Below are positions 39,464-49,099 of a stretch of DNA of 64,000 bases, one piece after another. The position numbers and the translations under genes are program-made. Position 1 is the stretch's first letter; every line of letters starts with the position of its first letter. The notes beneath the pieces are model-generated. The model was not told where the DNA came from, did no database searches, and saw only the letters and a list, made by a program, of their open reading frames with translations. This stretch comes from Nitrosomonas sp. (GTDB taxonomy: Bacteria > Pseudomonadota > Gammaproteobacteria > Burkholderiales > Nitrosomonadaceae). The stretch covers positions 1 through 64,000 of the forward strand of contig JADKHF010000011.1 of NCBI GenBank assembly GCA_016721865.1, read 5' to 3'.

Positions 39464-40225
39464 CTATTTTTCAATCACTGGCTGATGCCATAAATCGAAG
39501 CTTTTGCGGCCTGCCAGCGGCAATCTGAGTGCTGGCGAATTCCAATTTACGCCAAAAGACAGGCCCAACAGATTGATTTCGATACCTTCTACAGCGCTGA
39601 TCAGCACACCCATCAAACCAAAAAATGAAATTTGAAAACCACTGCCACTCGGTGCTCGCGAAATCAATCGATAACCCAGATAATCCTTGCCGATAGCCGT
39701 TGGCGGCAAATCAAGTTGCAGCTCCGGGACAGCCCGAGAAACCCAGGCCGTGAATGTATTAGAGTTAGGGCCCGGCCAAATTGTATAATCTTTAGCATAA
39801 GGATAACTCCGTGCCGCTTGATCAATTTTCTCAATCAGCACATCCACGCCATCACCTCGTTTCTCCAGCAATATTTCAGGCACATTTCCGTACCAGCGCC
39901 TATCGGGCACGTTCTCGTAAATCACCAATACCGGCATTTTCCTGCGCTGCAACCATCCGATCACTTCATAGATGGTGTATGAATTTGCCTGAGTGGGCTT
40001 CACCGCGATCCAGGTATGAATTCCCAATTTACCCCGCCAGCCATAAGCACGTGCGCCATAAATCTGAATAATCGCTTCCGACGTTACAGCGGGATCAGGC
40101 GCCAATCCAACCGGTTCACGGCTGGCATTCCACCAATACTCGGCCTGTGCGTGATCAGGAATAGCCACTAATACTATAAGATTCAGTAATAGAAGAAAGG
40201 GAAATACAGGTAAGACAAGACTCAC
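39464..40225 (-). CDS. DUF3750 domain protein
   Basis: Predicted exported or membrane-anchored protein of 253 residues. An N-terminal hydrophobic signal (LPVFPFLLLLNLIVLVAIP) is followed by the conserved region AEAIIQIYGARAYGWRGK-like (here SEAIIQIYGARAYGWRGKLG), HTWIAVKP, RYGVxP-like WYGNVPEILLEKRG, then IWPGPNSNTFTAWVSRAVPE. This is the DUF3750 pattern; its function is unknown. The preserved His and Asn-Ser-Asn-Thr-Phe motif hints at an NlpC/P60-like or peptidase-like fold, but that is a guess. Separate from fbpA by 116 bp. Confidence 0.75.
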   Translation of the reverse strand: MSLVLPVFPFLLLLNLIVLVAIPDHAQAEYWWNASREPVGLAPDPAVTSEAIIQIYGARAYGWRGKLGIHTWIAVKPTQANSYTIYEVIGWLQRRKMPVLVIYENVPDRRWYGNVPEILLEKRGDGVDVLIEKIDQAARSYPYAKDYTIWPGPNSNTFTAWVSRAVPELQLDLPPTAIGKDYLGYRLISRAPSGSGFQISFFGLMGVLISAVEGIEINLLGLSFGVNWNSPALRLPLAGRKSFDLWHQPVIEK

Positions 40226-40403
40226 TTATTAGCTCAACAGGTAGTTGCATTCAATCAGATTCAGAACAATACAAGACTCAGTTTGACTGAAGTACATTAG
40301 AAATCCAGTTTACTTTTTTAACATTTCTTCACCTATTCATTGTCTGCAAAATCAAAACCGCGCATATTACTGACTACTGACTAATTAAATACAGCCATAC
40401 GCA

Positions 40404-41956
40404 CTACCTCCCGGAATGTTTCCCGAGTATCTCTGGCAGATCCAGCAGAAATCGTCCGGCACCGGCCATCTGGCGGCGCAGCATGACCCAGTCTTCAGCA
40501 CGTTTTCTTGCATCCAGGCAACGTATCAGGCGTACTCTAAGTGCTTCATCCTGGTGATTCAATATGGCTGCCCACAGGGTGTCATCCACGTTATAAACTT
40601 TACCCTCCAGAAGACAGACAGGGATTACCTGCTCAACCGGAACAGCCAGATCAGTAGCGATGGCCCGCACTGCGGCGTTAATGTTGGCTGCCTTAATATC
40701 CTGCCGATCTGTCAAATCATAAGGAGGATGCCATTCATTCACTGGCCGCAATCGATCGATAAAACTGGCAACGACTAGCAAAGGCGGCGGATGGCGATCC
40801 ATTCGCACAGCCTGTGACGCGCGCAAAGCATTTAAGCTGTCACGTTCAATCTGCCGATCCGGGCGATTAGCCGGGCTAATCCATAAAATCAAGTCAGCAT
40901 TCCCAGCTGCTGCCAACATTTGTTTATCGTCGAAAAATGAACTGTCACACCCCGGGCTGTCGAAAATTAATGCTTGAGTTAGACCTTCACGTGACAATGT
41001 AAACGGTTGAAGTGCCTGGGTTGTATCAGGCAACACATCAGTGGATGTCGTAAGTTCTCCAAACAAGGCATTGATCAAACTGGATTTACCCGCGTTGGAT
41101 CGCCCAAGAATGAGAATGCGAAGCGGTTCGGCGACTTCCTTTGCCGTTTTCTCAGCTTGTTCCAAATCTGCTTTAGATACCGGGGTTGGATATTTTGTGG
41201 GCTCTTCATCACCTAACGGCAAGCGACCGCTATACAGATCAATGGCGTAATAGCCAACCTTGCACACATAGGCACGCAGAAACCAGCTGTGCAACTCATT
41301 CCTGACCTGATCCAAACTACGTTCGCGCAAATTCCGCCAAGCTTCCCAAGTAACGCATTGATCGGATTAAGAATAACACTACCCGTCCGGTAGATATTAA
41401 CCATTTGTTCCGCTTTGGACTTCCAGCGCTGTATCCGGAAAAAATCGCCGATAGTAAAACGATTGCTAAACGGTATTTTTTCGGCGACATCCCGGCGTAG
41501 ATCACGGCTCGCACGTTCGATAATAAACAAAGTATGCGGCACAGTCAGCTAGAGCAGCGGCTGTTCGACATCCGGATGATAGCAGTGCGCAACGGTTTCC
41601 ATAGTCCTCCGCCCCAGTTCCAGCACCCATGTGCCATCTTCAAGCGGCCAATCTTCAGGATTACAGGTTTCCGCCAGTGCCTTGACTTTTTGCCACACTT
41701 CTTCTGTACTCGGCGGCCAATCCGGATTAGGTTCGGTACCCGTATCCGTTAACAATTTGCGTTCACGCCGCACGAGCCATTGCTGCAAACCGTGACCGAG
41801 GCCGCCACATATCACCATCGCAATCAACCAGACCTGTAGATTGCCGCTCTGCCACAACCACAGTATACCGAAGCCAAGCAGCGCCAGCAGCGGCAACATC
41901 AGCAGAATGAATACCAATAACCCTAACGGATTAACAGCTGGAAGTTTTGTTTTCAC
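40404..41956 (-). CDS. Membrane-anchored GTPase (frame broken by one stop and one shift)
   Basis: GTP-binding protein of the Era/HSR1-like superfamily, about 517 residues if repaired. Two membrane helices (LLVFILLMLPLLALLGFGIL, VWLIAMVICGGLGHG) are followed by a cytosolic region reading through VAHCYHPDVEQPLL, an in-frame TAG, and VPHTLFIIERASRDLRRDV. After a one-base shift near 41325, SLDQVRNELHSWFLRAYVCK leads to the G domain: G1 LILGRSNAGKSSLIN, G3 DSPGCDSSF, and a variant G4. The start overlaps the stop of the next GTPase gene by four bases (ATGA). Its role is unknown; the pair probably acts together at the membrane. Confidence 0.72.
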
Positions 41957-43182
41957 TCTGATTTACCCCGCAAACGCCCCTTAAGTATAGACGCGCCTCG
42001 ACCCAGCTCTTCCGCATAGATTTGACGCAATGTTTCAGGATCAACATTCAGGCCATCCTTGCGCCTGACAAAGAAATAGATTGCAGACTTGCCTAATGCA
42101 TACGTAGTAGCACCACTGAAACTGGCACCCCATACTGCACCTACGGTTTGCCCCCAGAAAGGAATCACCTTAACTATCGTCCGGCTCAGCAACCGTATCA
42201 GATAACTGGATGCAATCCCCGCACCCATCAACCCCAAAAATTCTGTCATAGTGCTTTTATCCCAGCGCTGGCCATACAGTATCGCCAGGCTATGCAAGAG
42301 TTTGGCCTGAACCGCCGACACTGCAACCAGGTCTACCACAGGCAAAGCGCCCAGCCCTGCCGCTGCAAGTGCATAACCCATAATTTGCTGGTGTGCAGCA
42401 CGTGCATACAGGTCATGCACTTCTTTATCGCCGCTAAGCTGCTGTTGCAAACCTAACGGCAAAAGTGATTCAATCGCCTGCCATAGTGCTTCCAAACCAT
42501 AATCCGGCGGATAAAATCCATCTTCAGGCAAAGTCAAATCGGCCGCCACCCAGCACATCGGCGCAGAACCAGGTAATTGTTTCAGAGCACTCCGTTGTGT
42601 CAGCAAAGCGCGGCGTAAATCAATCGGAACAGTCTCCGGCAATGGATCATCGGCATACGGCCACGGATGCAAATGCGCATATTCACTGGGATAAAGCTCA
42701 TGCAAACCGGTTTGCACAATCAGCAAAGGCCATTCTGGGTGCCGCTGCCGGATGGCATGCAGCGCCTCAAACACCGCAGTCTGATTGATATCAGCGACTT
42801 TCATCACAGCAACCAGCAAATGCGCCTGAGACTCGCAATAATGCATATCGTCACTGGGATCATACGAAACTTCGCCCAAGCCACGCGTATCCAGAAACCT
42901 GATCACCGGCACCTCGGCTGGAAAATCATAAAAACGGGAACTGCGCGTACACGGTTGAAAACCGTTGCCGATCTCAGCCGCTTCGCTCCCTGTCAACGCC
43001 CGGATAATCGAAGTTTTACCAGACTGCGTTTTACCCAGCAACCATAACACCGGCACCGGCATCTTTGCACGCGCTTCGCGCAAAGATGCTTCCAGTAATG
43101 TTTTGTCAACGCCGGGTTCCAGCAGCGCTGTACGGAGCTGCTCCCAATATTCTGTCCAGTTTTTTAAATCGCTTAATTTCAT
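41953..43182 (-). CDS. GTPase with C-terminal DUF697-like membrane domain
   Basis: A 409-residue GTPase, first of a two-gene unit. G1 is LWLLGKTQSGKTSIIRALTG (about residue 50), G3 is RFLDTRGLGEV, and a switch/effector region is CTRSSRFYDFP. After about residue 265 the protein becomes hydrophobic with Ala/Gly-rich helices (YALAAAGLGALPVVDLVAVS, FLGLMGAGIASSYLIRLL, WGQTVGAVWGASFSGATTYA), as in DUF697/YcjF-type proteins. No catalytic role beyond GTP hydrolysis can be assigned. Coupled to the second GTPase by an ATGA overlap. Confidence 0.8.
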   Translation of the reverse strand: MKLSDLKNWTEYWEQLRTALLEPGVDKTLLEASLREARAKMPVPVLWLLGKTQSGKTSIIRALTGSEAAEIGNGFQPCTRSSRFYDFPAEVPVIRFLDTRGLGEVSYDPSDDMHYCESQAHLLVAVMKVADINQTAVFEALHAIRQRHPEWPLLIVQTGLHELYPSEYAHLHPWPYADDPLPETVPIDLRRALLTQRSALKQLPGSAPMCWVAADLTLPEDGFYPPDYGLEALWQAIESLLPLGLQQQLSGDKEVHDLYARAAHQQIMGYALAAAGLGALPVVDLVAVSAVQAKLLHSLAILYGQRWDKSTMTEFLGLMGAGIASSYLIRLLSRTIVKVIPFWGQTVGAVWGASFSGATTYALGKSAIYFFVRRKDGLNVDPETLRQIYAEELGRGASILKGRLRGKSE

Positions 43183-43311
43183 CAGGCTATCATCATATCA
43201 CCAGTACACAAAAATTGAGATGGCACGCGGAATCACCTGTAATAACAGCAAAAACCATAGATGGGCAACGATAGTTAACAAAGAAAAATACCGGTCTCCT
43301 TTTAATCATAG

Positions 43312-43341
43312 GATTACCTTGCAGAAGATTACCTTGCAGAA
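43312..43341. repeat. 15-bp tandem duplication
   Basis: Two identical copies of GATTACCTTGCAGAA stand head to tail. Probably a slippage product with no evident function. Confidence 0.85.
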
Positions 43342-43427
43342 CAGCAATACATCCAAAAGGTGCTGCCATAAACAATCTGAAGTTTCACCATTTTAAGATT
43401 ACAAAGGTGCGCAGTGCTTATGGGGTG

Positions 43428-43483
43428 AAGATAATTTTGATAGGGTTTGCGCTATTTATAGCAAACCCTATCAAAATTATCTT
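43428..43483. repeat. Perfect 23-bp inverted repeat (long hairpin)
   Basis: Arms 43428-43450 (starting AAGATAATTTTGATAGGG) and 43461-43483 are exact reverse complements around a 10-nt loop. No U-tract follows on either strand, so it is not a standard terminator. It lies between the GTPase pair and the aminopeptidase gene, both read leftward. Confidence 0.9.
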
Positions 43484-43616
43484 TAAACGCAGTTATTCAC
43501 TTGATGGAAAAATATACAATTTTTCAATGAAATATGTCATGCGTTCGATATTACCTCAAAATCAAAAGCGTGAAACTTCAGATAAACAATAACAAATAGG
43601 GATGGTTCACAGCCGC

Positions 43617-44921
43617 CTAATTGCTAAAAAACAGCTTCAACACTTGGATCATATACGCATGATCCTGCACACCGGCGCTTTCGCGGATGCTGTGCATTGC
43701 CCACATCGGGCAGCCGATATCGACACTGCGGATGCCGAGCTTTGCCGAAGCGATCGGGCCGATCGTGCTGCCGCACGGCAGGTCGCTGCGGTGCGAGTAG
43801 CGCTGATAGGGAACACCGGCTTCTTCGCAACATTGGATAAAATGCGCAATCGAAACACTTTCCGAACTGTAGCGGCGATTGGCGTTAGATTTGATCACCG
43901 GGCCTTTGTTGACGGAGACTCTGTGATCCGCGTCATAGGCAGAAGGAAAATTGGGTTGATAGGCATGCGCCATATCCGCGCTGATCAAAAAACTCCGGGC
44001 TAACGCACGCGCAGTATCCTCGCGCTCCGATGATGTCGCTATGCTGATCCGCTGCAATACATCGGATAAAAAGCTGCCACCGGCACCGATATGGCTTTCG
44101 CTGCCAATTTCTTCGTGATCGAAAAACGCGCAGACCAGTGTGCTTCCGGCATGATTCAAGACGGTATCGTCAAGCAATGCTTGCAGCCCGGCGTGGCAGG
44201 AAGCTAGGTTATCAATCTGGCTATCGGCGTAAAATTCCTGATTCGCACCCCAGAACACGCCTTTCTGTGTGTCATAAACCGCCAGATCCCACGACAAAAT
44301 CTGCGCGGCGCCAATGCCTGCCGCCTGTTCCAGCAGCGCCAGAAAATACGGCTGCGGCAACTGATCGCCAGTCAATTGCGCGAGCAACAGCGGCAACTCA
44401 TTCTGTTTATGCAGCTTCAGGCCGTCTTCGTTGACGCTCCGATTCATGTGAATCGCCAGATTCGGCAAGCGCAACAGCGATCGACCGAAACGGACCAGCT
44501 TGTGTGTGAGGCGTCCCCGGTCATCGACATAGCTGATTCGCCCGGCCAGACTTAGGTCGCGGTCAGTAAAGGTCGCGAGTATCGGTCCGCCATAAATTTC
44601 GACGCCAAGTCGGGCGATACCATCGCTCACGGTTGCGGCATTCGGCCTGATCCGCAGTCCCGGAGAGTCCGTATGCGCACCGACAATCCTGAAACCTGAT
44701 TCAGCGGGGGCTTTATATCCCAGCACGAACAGTACGATCGATGAATCATCGCGAACTACATAATATCGCCCACCCGCTTGCAATTGCCATTTAGCCGTTT
44801 CATCGAGGCGGACAAAATTAAATGCTTCGATTGCCGCTTCGATTGAAGCGACTGCATGCCATGGGCTCGGACTTTTATCAATGAAGTCCAATAAATGCTG
44901 CACGTGCGCTTTAGCTGTCAT
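43617..44921 (-). CDS. apeB: M18 family aminopeptidase
   Basis: Metallo-aminopeptidase of the M18 (aspartyl aminopeptidase) family, cytosolic, acting on N-terminal residues of peptides. Metal-ligand motifs are FRIVGAHTDSPGLRIRPNA, LVCAFFDHEEIGSESHIGAG and ISADMAHAYQPNFP, with the final His in DIGCPMWAMHSIRESAG. Length 434, the family norm. Single gene; the start at 44921 (MTAKAHVQHLLDFIDKSPSP) is the usual M18 N-terminus. Confidence 0.93.
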   Translation of the reverse strand: MTAKAHVQHLLDFIDKSPSPWHAVASIEAAIEAFNFVRLDETAKWQLQAGGRYYVVRDDSSIVLFVLGYKAPAESGFRIVGAHTDSPGLRIRPNAATVSDGIARLGVEIYGGPILATFTDRDLSLAGRISYVDDRGRLTHKLVRFGRSLLRLPNLAIHMNRSVNEDGLKLHKQNELPLLLAQLTGDQLPQPYFLALLEQAAGIGAAQILSWDLAVYDTQKGVFWGANQEFYADSQIDNLASCHAGLQALLDDTVLNHAGSTLVCAFFDHEEIGSESHIGAGGSFLSDVLQRISIATSSEREDTARALARSFLISADMAHAYQPNFPSAYDADHRVSVNKGPVIKSNANRRYSSESVSIAHFIQCCEEAGVPYQRYSHRSDLPCGSTIGPIASAKLGIRSVDIGCPMWAMHSIRESAGVQDHAYMIQVLKLFFSN

Positions 44922-45156
44922 TATTTATATTCTAGTTCAATCGCTTATAGAAGAAATCCCGTTCTCTTTATGCAAAATATACGTAATACCAGATAGTTAG
45001 TCAAACAAGCTGCTGTATGATCAATAAGAATCTTTTATTTGAGAATCGGAAATAAACAGCATTTTACCTTCATCCAAATTCGTGACGGCACGACATTGAT
45101 GGTAAAATCCGATCACCTCCCGATAAAAACATTGCCGTATCGAAAGGAACTACAGT

Positions 45157-46797
45157 TTGCCGCGCTATCCACTTAAAGCACTTTTACTGGCTCTCCAGCT
45201 CACTTATTGTTCGTTTTTTCTTGCAAATCCTTCGATATCCCATGCACTGATCATTGAAGCCAAAGAATTAGAACAACAGTTAACAAAACCTTTATTCGTT
45301 TTAACTAAAGCCGAGAGTGCCGATTTACAGCGATTTTATGCCGCCCGGAATTATCAGCCGGTGTGGGTAACGCCGGAACCGGAGTCATCCCCGCTTGAAA
45401 TAGCATTATCCTTCATTGCTGGTGCTGAATCTGAAGGTCTGGATAGCCGCGATTATCAATTGCAGCAATTACAGCAACTGCAGCAACTGCAGCAACAAGC
45501 CGGTCTATCCTTACCAGCAACCATTGAACTGGAAGTGCGCTCGACCCGCGCGCTGTTGATATTTGCGCGGGATCTATCGCGCGGCCGATTCTCCGCCAAT
45601 GCGACTGACCGGGATTGGCATATTCCACAACCTGAATTTGATGCGGTAACTTTCTTGCTCGAAGCAATCAATACAAACCGTTTGCAACAATCGCTCAATG
45701 ATTTACCGCCAAAGAAACCGAGCTATCAGTTACTCAAGCAAACACTGGCGCGCTACCATAAGCTCGCCAGCAACCACGCAGGATGGATTAATATTCCCGA
45801 CACGCCATCCATTCGTCCAGGCACAACAAATGCAATCATTCGTTTGATCCGTCAGCGCATCGCGCAAGCGTATGCTGCGGATGGAAACGCCGAATATAAC
45901 ATTGCTCCAACTGAAAGCGAGCACTACGATGACGAGCTAGTCACTGCTATTCAGGCATTTCAGGCGCAACATGGCTTGAATACCGACGGCGTTATCGGAA
46001 AAAATACCATCCGTGCCTTGAATATCCCCCTTGCATGGAAAATTCGCCAGTTGCGCATCAGTATGGAGCGCCTGCGCTGGCTTCCGAGAAATCTGGGTGA
46101 ACGCTACGTACTGGTCAACACGGCCGGATTCCGGCTAACAGTTGCCGAAAAAAACAAGCATGTTTTCGATATGCGCATTATTGTCGGACGCGATTACCGT
46201 TCAACGCCTACTTTTAATGGCAATATTTCGCATATGATTCTAAATCCATACTGGAATGTTCCTGCCAGTATAGCCTTGAAGGATTTGTTACCCAAACAGC
46301 AGAGCGATGCAACTTATTTCACGAGCGCCGGTTTCAAGGTTTATCCCGGCAATAACCGTAGCGCCGAAGCCATTGATCCGGAAACTATTAATTGGCATGG
46401 CATCAGAAAGGGGTTTCCTTATTTCTTGCGACAGGATCCTGGAAAAAACAACGCGTTAGGCAGGATTAAATTCATGTTTCCCAATTCATTTGATATTTAT
46501 TTGCATGACACGCCCTCCAAGTCACTTTTCCAGAGGGATATTCGTACATTCAGTTCCGGGTGTATCCGGCTGGAAAAACCCTTGGAATTAGCAGCTTTCG
46601 CACTGGGCAAGCAGGATTTACCGGATAAGTTTCTTGCTGATATGGAAAGCGGCCAAACCACCACCATGCATTTACCCAAACCGCTGCCCATTTACTTAGT
46701 GTATATTACGGCCTGGATTGATGAGCAAGAAAAGGTGCATTTTTCACCTGATATTTATAACCGGGATATGCGCGCATTGCAGTATGCTGGCTGGTAA
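45157..46797 (+). CDS. L,D-transpeptidase with peptidoglycan-binding domain (YcbB-like)
   Basis: Periplasmic L,D-transpeptidase making 3-3 cross-links in peptidoglycan. A TTG start (45157) preceded by AAAGGA gives a signal peptide (LKALLLALQLTYCSFFLANP). Next come the scaffold domain (residues 50-220, with a Gln/Leu repeat QLQQLQQLQQL near 104-114), a peptidoglycan-binding domain 1 (AIQAFQAQHGLNTDGVIGKN) and the YkuD catalytic domain at about 320-500, with catalytic His and Cys in LHDTPSKSLFQRDIRTFSSG and CIRLEKP. Length 546. Followed after 49 bp by a DUF882 gene, a frequent pairing. Confidence 0.92.
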   Translation: MPRYPLKALLLALQLTYCSFFLANPSISHALIIEAKELEQQLTKPLFVLTKAESADLQRFYAARNYQPVWVTPEPESSPLEIALSFIAGAESEGLDSRDYQLQQLQQLQQLQQQAGLSLPATIELEVRSTRALLIFARDLSRGRFSANATDRDWHIPQPEFDAVTFLLEAINTNRLQQSLNDLPPKKPSYQLLKQTLARYHKLASNHAGWINIPDTPSIRPGTTNAIIRLIRQRIAQAYAADGNAEYNIAPTESEHYDDELVTAIQAFQAQHGLNTDGVIGKNTIRALNIPLAWKIRQLRISMERLRWLPRNLGERYVLVNTAGFRLTVAEKNKHVFDMRIIVGRDYRSTPTFNGNISHMILNPYWNVPASIALKDLLPKQQSDATYFTSAGFKVYPGNNRSAEAIDPETINWHGIRKGFPYFLRQDPGKNNALGRIKFMFPNSFDIYLHDTPSKSLFQRDIRTFSSGCIRLEKPLELAAFALGKQDLPDKFLADMESGQTTTMHLPKPLPIYLVYITAWIDEQEKVHFSPDIYNRDMRALQYAGW

Positions 46798-46846
46798 TGA
46801 TTAACTCTTGCACAAATTCGCAATGTTTTCAGGGAGAAAATAGTCG

Positions 46847-47452
46847 ATGATACGAAACTTTTTGAATCAAACCTACTTATCCGAACAAGAAGCAGAAGTA
46901 GAACCAAGCCGCCGCCGTTTTTTAAAAGCAGGATTGGGCGCATGCACTTTGCTGACGCTACCAATGGCCGCAGCATCTGCGCATGCAGCGATCAAAAGGC
47001 CACTTGAAAAAAACCTGAGCTTTCTTAACTTACATACCGGTGAACGCACTCGCGCGACCTACTGGGCAAATGGCCGATATATCCCTGAAGGAATGCGCGC
47101 TATCAATCATGTGCTGCGTGACCATCGTACCGGTGACCGCTATACGATAGATCCGGATTTATTCGATACTCTTCATCTGCTGCAACACAAACTGGGAACA
47201 AATCAGGAATTTCATGTGGTTTCTGCGTACCGTTCACCCGCTTCAAACGAAATGCTGGCTGCACGCAGTAATGGTGTAGCAAAAGGCAGCTTGCATACCT
47301 TCGGCAAAGCCATCGATATCCGTTTACCGGGACGTAAATTATCCGATCTGCGCACTGCTGCCCTATCATTGCAAATGGGTGGTGTCGGTTATTATCCCTC
47401 CTCCGATTTTGTCCATCTCGATACCGGGCGCGTGCGCTTTTGGGGCGGGTAA
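46847..47452 (+). CDS. DUF882 (YcbK-like) M15-family peptidase, Tat-type signal
   Basis: Exported zinc peptidase-like protein of 201 residues. The twin-arginine-type signal PSRRRFLKAGLGACTLLTLP ends in SAHA. The M15A-like core carries VVSAYRSPASNEMLAARS, LHTFGKAIDIRLPGR (metal His and Asp) and SDFVHLDTGRVRFWGG (final His). YcbK/DUF882 proteins are thought to act on peptidoglycan, and the gene sits directly behind the L,D-transpeptidase gene. A strong ribosome-binding site (GGGAGAA) lies upstream of the ATG. Confidence 0.9.
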   Translation: MIRNFLNQTYLSEQEAEVEPSRRRFLKAGLGACTLLTLPMAAASAHAAIKRPLEKNLSFLNLHTGERTRATYWANGRYIPEGMRAINHVLRDHRTGDRYTIDPDLFDTLHLLQHKLGTNQEFHVVSAYRSPASNEMLAARSNGVAKGSLHTFGKAIDIRLPGRKLSDLRTAALSLQMGGVGYYPSSDFVHLDTGRVRFWGG

Positions 47453-47772
47453 ATTCAGAATTAATCCGTAGTCAATCAGTCGTCTTCATGCTGTGTGGGC
47501 CTCAGCCACCACACTTTATGCCCACCAAACATCCAATTCATTAGCTTATCGCTGTATTACTTTTTGTAAAAATAAGGATATTCCCTATTTTTATATCTGT
47601 ATTGATTTGCTAGTATAAGAAAGCGCGCAGTAAGCGGCCTTCGGATGCAATGCGCGTGGAATAACCTGCGAGAATCACATGTGATGTTAAAGATGGGTTA
47701 AGTGGTTAATTACATTTTCTATTTATTCCTGTATTATTACTATCGCATCAAAACTTAAAAAAGGAGCCACTG
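47453..47772. other. Intergenic region before the TIGR04073-like gene
   Basis: About 320 bp with no gene. It ends in AAAAAAGGAGCC, the ribosome-binding site of the next gene. A possible promoter (TTGATT near 47613 and TATAAG near 47626) is too closely spaced to be convincing. Confidence 0.4.
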
Positions 47773-48197
47773 ATGAATAAGAATAAATTTTTAGCCGTCT
47801 GCATTCTTTCCAGCGTCTTAATTACGGCACCCGCTGCTTATGCGGATGCAGAGGATTATTTACGGATTACTTACCTAACAAATTTCCTAACAAAGCATTA
47901 CAAGGGTTTGTAAATATTTACACCGGGTTGATCGAAATCCCTAAAAATATTATTAATATCAGTAATGAACATAATATTTTTGTAGGTGTGACATGGGGTC
48001 TATTGCGCGGAACTGCTCAGGGTATTAGTCGTACGCTCTTGGGTGTAGGAGAGTTTTTTACTTCGCCAATTCCAACTGGGGAATTTAATTCGCCTCCCTA
48101 TGTCTGGGAACGCTTTAGTGAGGACAGTCGATTCTTTGGCAGGCATTATGGTGGTTATTGGACCACTTACGGACCGCTCGATAGTGGCGATGAGTAA
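47773..48197 (+). CDS. TIGR04073-like exosortase-associated protein (one apparent frameshift)
   Basis: Small exported protein of about 141 residues. Signal peptide MNKNKFLAVCILSSVLITAP ends in AYA. After about 30 codons the frame changes (near 47862-47872) to the conserved part: FPNKALQGFVNIYTGLIEIP, NIINISNEHNIFVGVTWGLL, then GISRTLLGVGEFFTSPIP. The block (x)TGLxEIPKNI followed by GxxxGLxxGxxxxxxRxxxGVxExxTxPIP is that of the TIGR04073 family, which co-occurs with exosortase/PEP-CTERM systems. No exosortase gene is in the window. Function unknown. Confidence 0.7.
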
Positions 48198-48240
48198 AAA
48201 GTAGTGGTTGTGTGACTAATTGAATGATAAGGATAACATC

Positions 48241-48951
48241 ATGAGAAAGAATAAAATATATCTACCGCTTGCAGTTTTAGCTCTATTGCTGACCGCATGT
48301 GCTACACCCAGAATAGACACCGCAGATTTAAAGTCTGAAATCAATGCCGCCAGAGCAGGTCATTATGGTCAGGCCATTCTGCACGCAGAACTCTCACACG
48401 AGGAACTGGAAACAGCCAACACCATTCTGGGACATATTGAGAAAAAACATTATTGGAATATTAATGAAAAACAAAAAGCGATAAATGCTGCCAGAGCAGC
48501 AGCGCACCATCGCATGGATTCTGAGAAAGAAATGTGCAAATGGTTGACGGAAGTGCATTCACAAAACCATCATAGAACTGAAGCAACGCATCACACAGCA
48601 GCCTACTTTCATAGCGGTAGCGCTGTACCGTTTAAAATTGAAGATGAATCCATTGGCCAAGTTGGTCGTTGGTTACAAGCACATCCAGATGCAACTGCGA
48701 CAGTTACTGCATCAGCTGATACCGTAGGCAAACCAGAAGCAAACCTGGCATTGTCGGAAAAAAGGGCCAATGCGATAGTCCATCTTTTGACAAAAGAAGG
48801 TGCCAGAACTAGCCAATTAACTATCAAAGCGGTTGGTGAAGTAGGAAATACTGACAATACGCCAGATCAGAAGCGACGGATTGCGGTCATCACCACCTCA
48901 CACCCTATATCTACTTCCTCTACCTACATTGATTGCCCAAAATTAAAATGA
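48241..48951 (+). CDS. OmpA-family lipoprotein
   Basis: Predicted outer-membrane lipoprotein of 236 residues from the ATG at 48241 (MRKNKIYLPLAVLALLLTAC, lipobox Cys at about residue 20). A helical alanine/histidine-rich stretch (about 30-110) precedes a C-terminal OmpA-like domain with YFHSGSAVPFKIEDESIGQV, TVTASADTVGKPEANLALSE, KRANAIVHLL and QKRRIAVIT. The usual GHTD is replaced by ASADTVG, so peptidoglycan binding is probable but not certain. Followed by a strong terminator. Confidence 0.8.
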   Translation: MRKNKIYLPLAVLALLLTACATPRIDTADLKSEINAARAGHYGQAILHAELSHEELETANTILGHIEKKHYWNINEKQKAINAARAAAHHRMDSEKEMCKWLTEVHSQNHHRTEATHHTAAYFHSGSAVPFKIEDESIGQVGRWLQAHPDATATVTASADTVGKPEANLALSEKRANAIVHLLTKEGARTSQLTIKAVGEVGNTDNTPDQKRRIAVITTSHPISTSSTYIDCPKLK

Positions 48952-48985
48952 AGGTATATTCTTAATAAGAAACAGAAAAACCAAA

Positions 48986-49015
48986 AACTCATCGGCTTAA
49001 GCCGGTGAGTTTTTT
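48986..49015 (+). terminator. Rho-independent terminator after the OmpA lipoprotein
   Basis: An 11-bp stem (AACTCATCGGC with GCCGGTGAGTT, one wobble pair) closed by TTAA and followed by a T run. It closes the run of envelope genes beginning at 45157. Confidence 0.9.
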
Positions 49016-49099
49016 GCTAGAACGTCCGATACGTATCGACTAAAAACGCATCTCAGTCTGTGCTGTGGATCCTTCTAAAATCATCGCTTGGATTTGCCC

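Larger units (their letters stand above)
43183..43616. other. Intergenic region with a tandem repeat and a long hairpin
   Basis: No gene is supported in these 434 bp. It contains a 15-bp tandem duplication and a 23-bp perfect inverted repeat, both listed separately. Confidence 0.55.
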
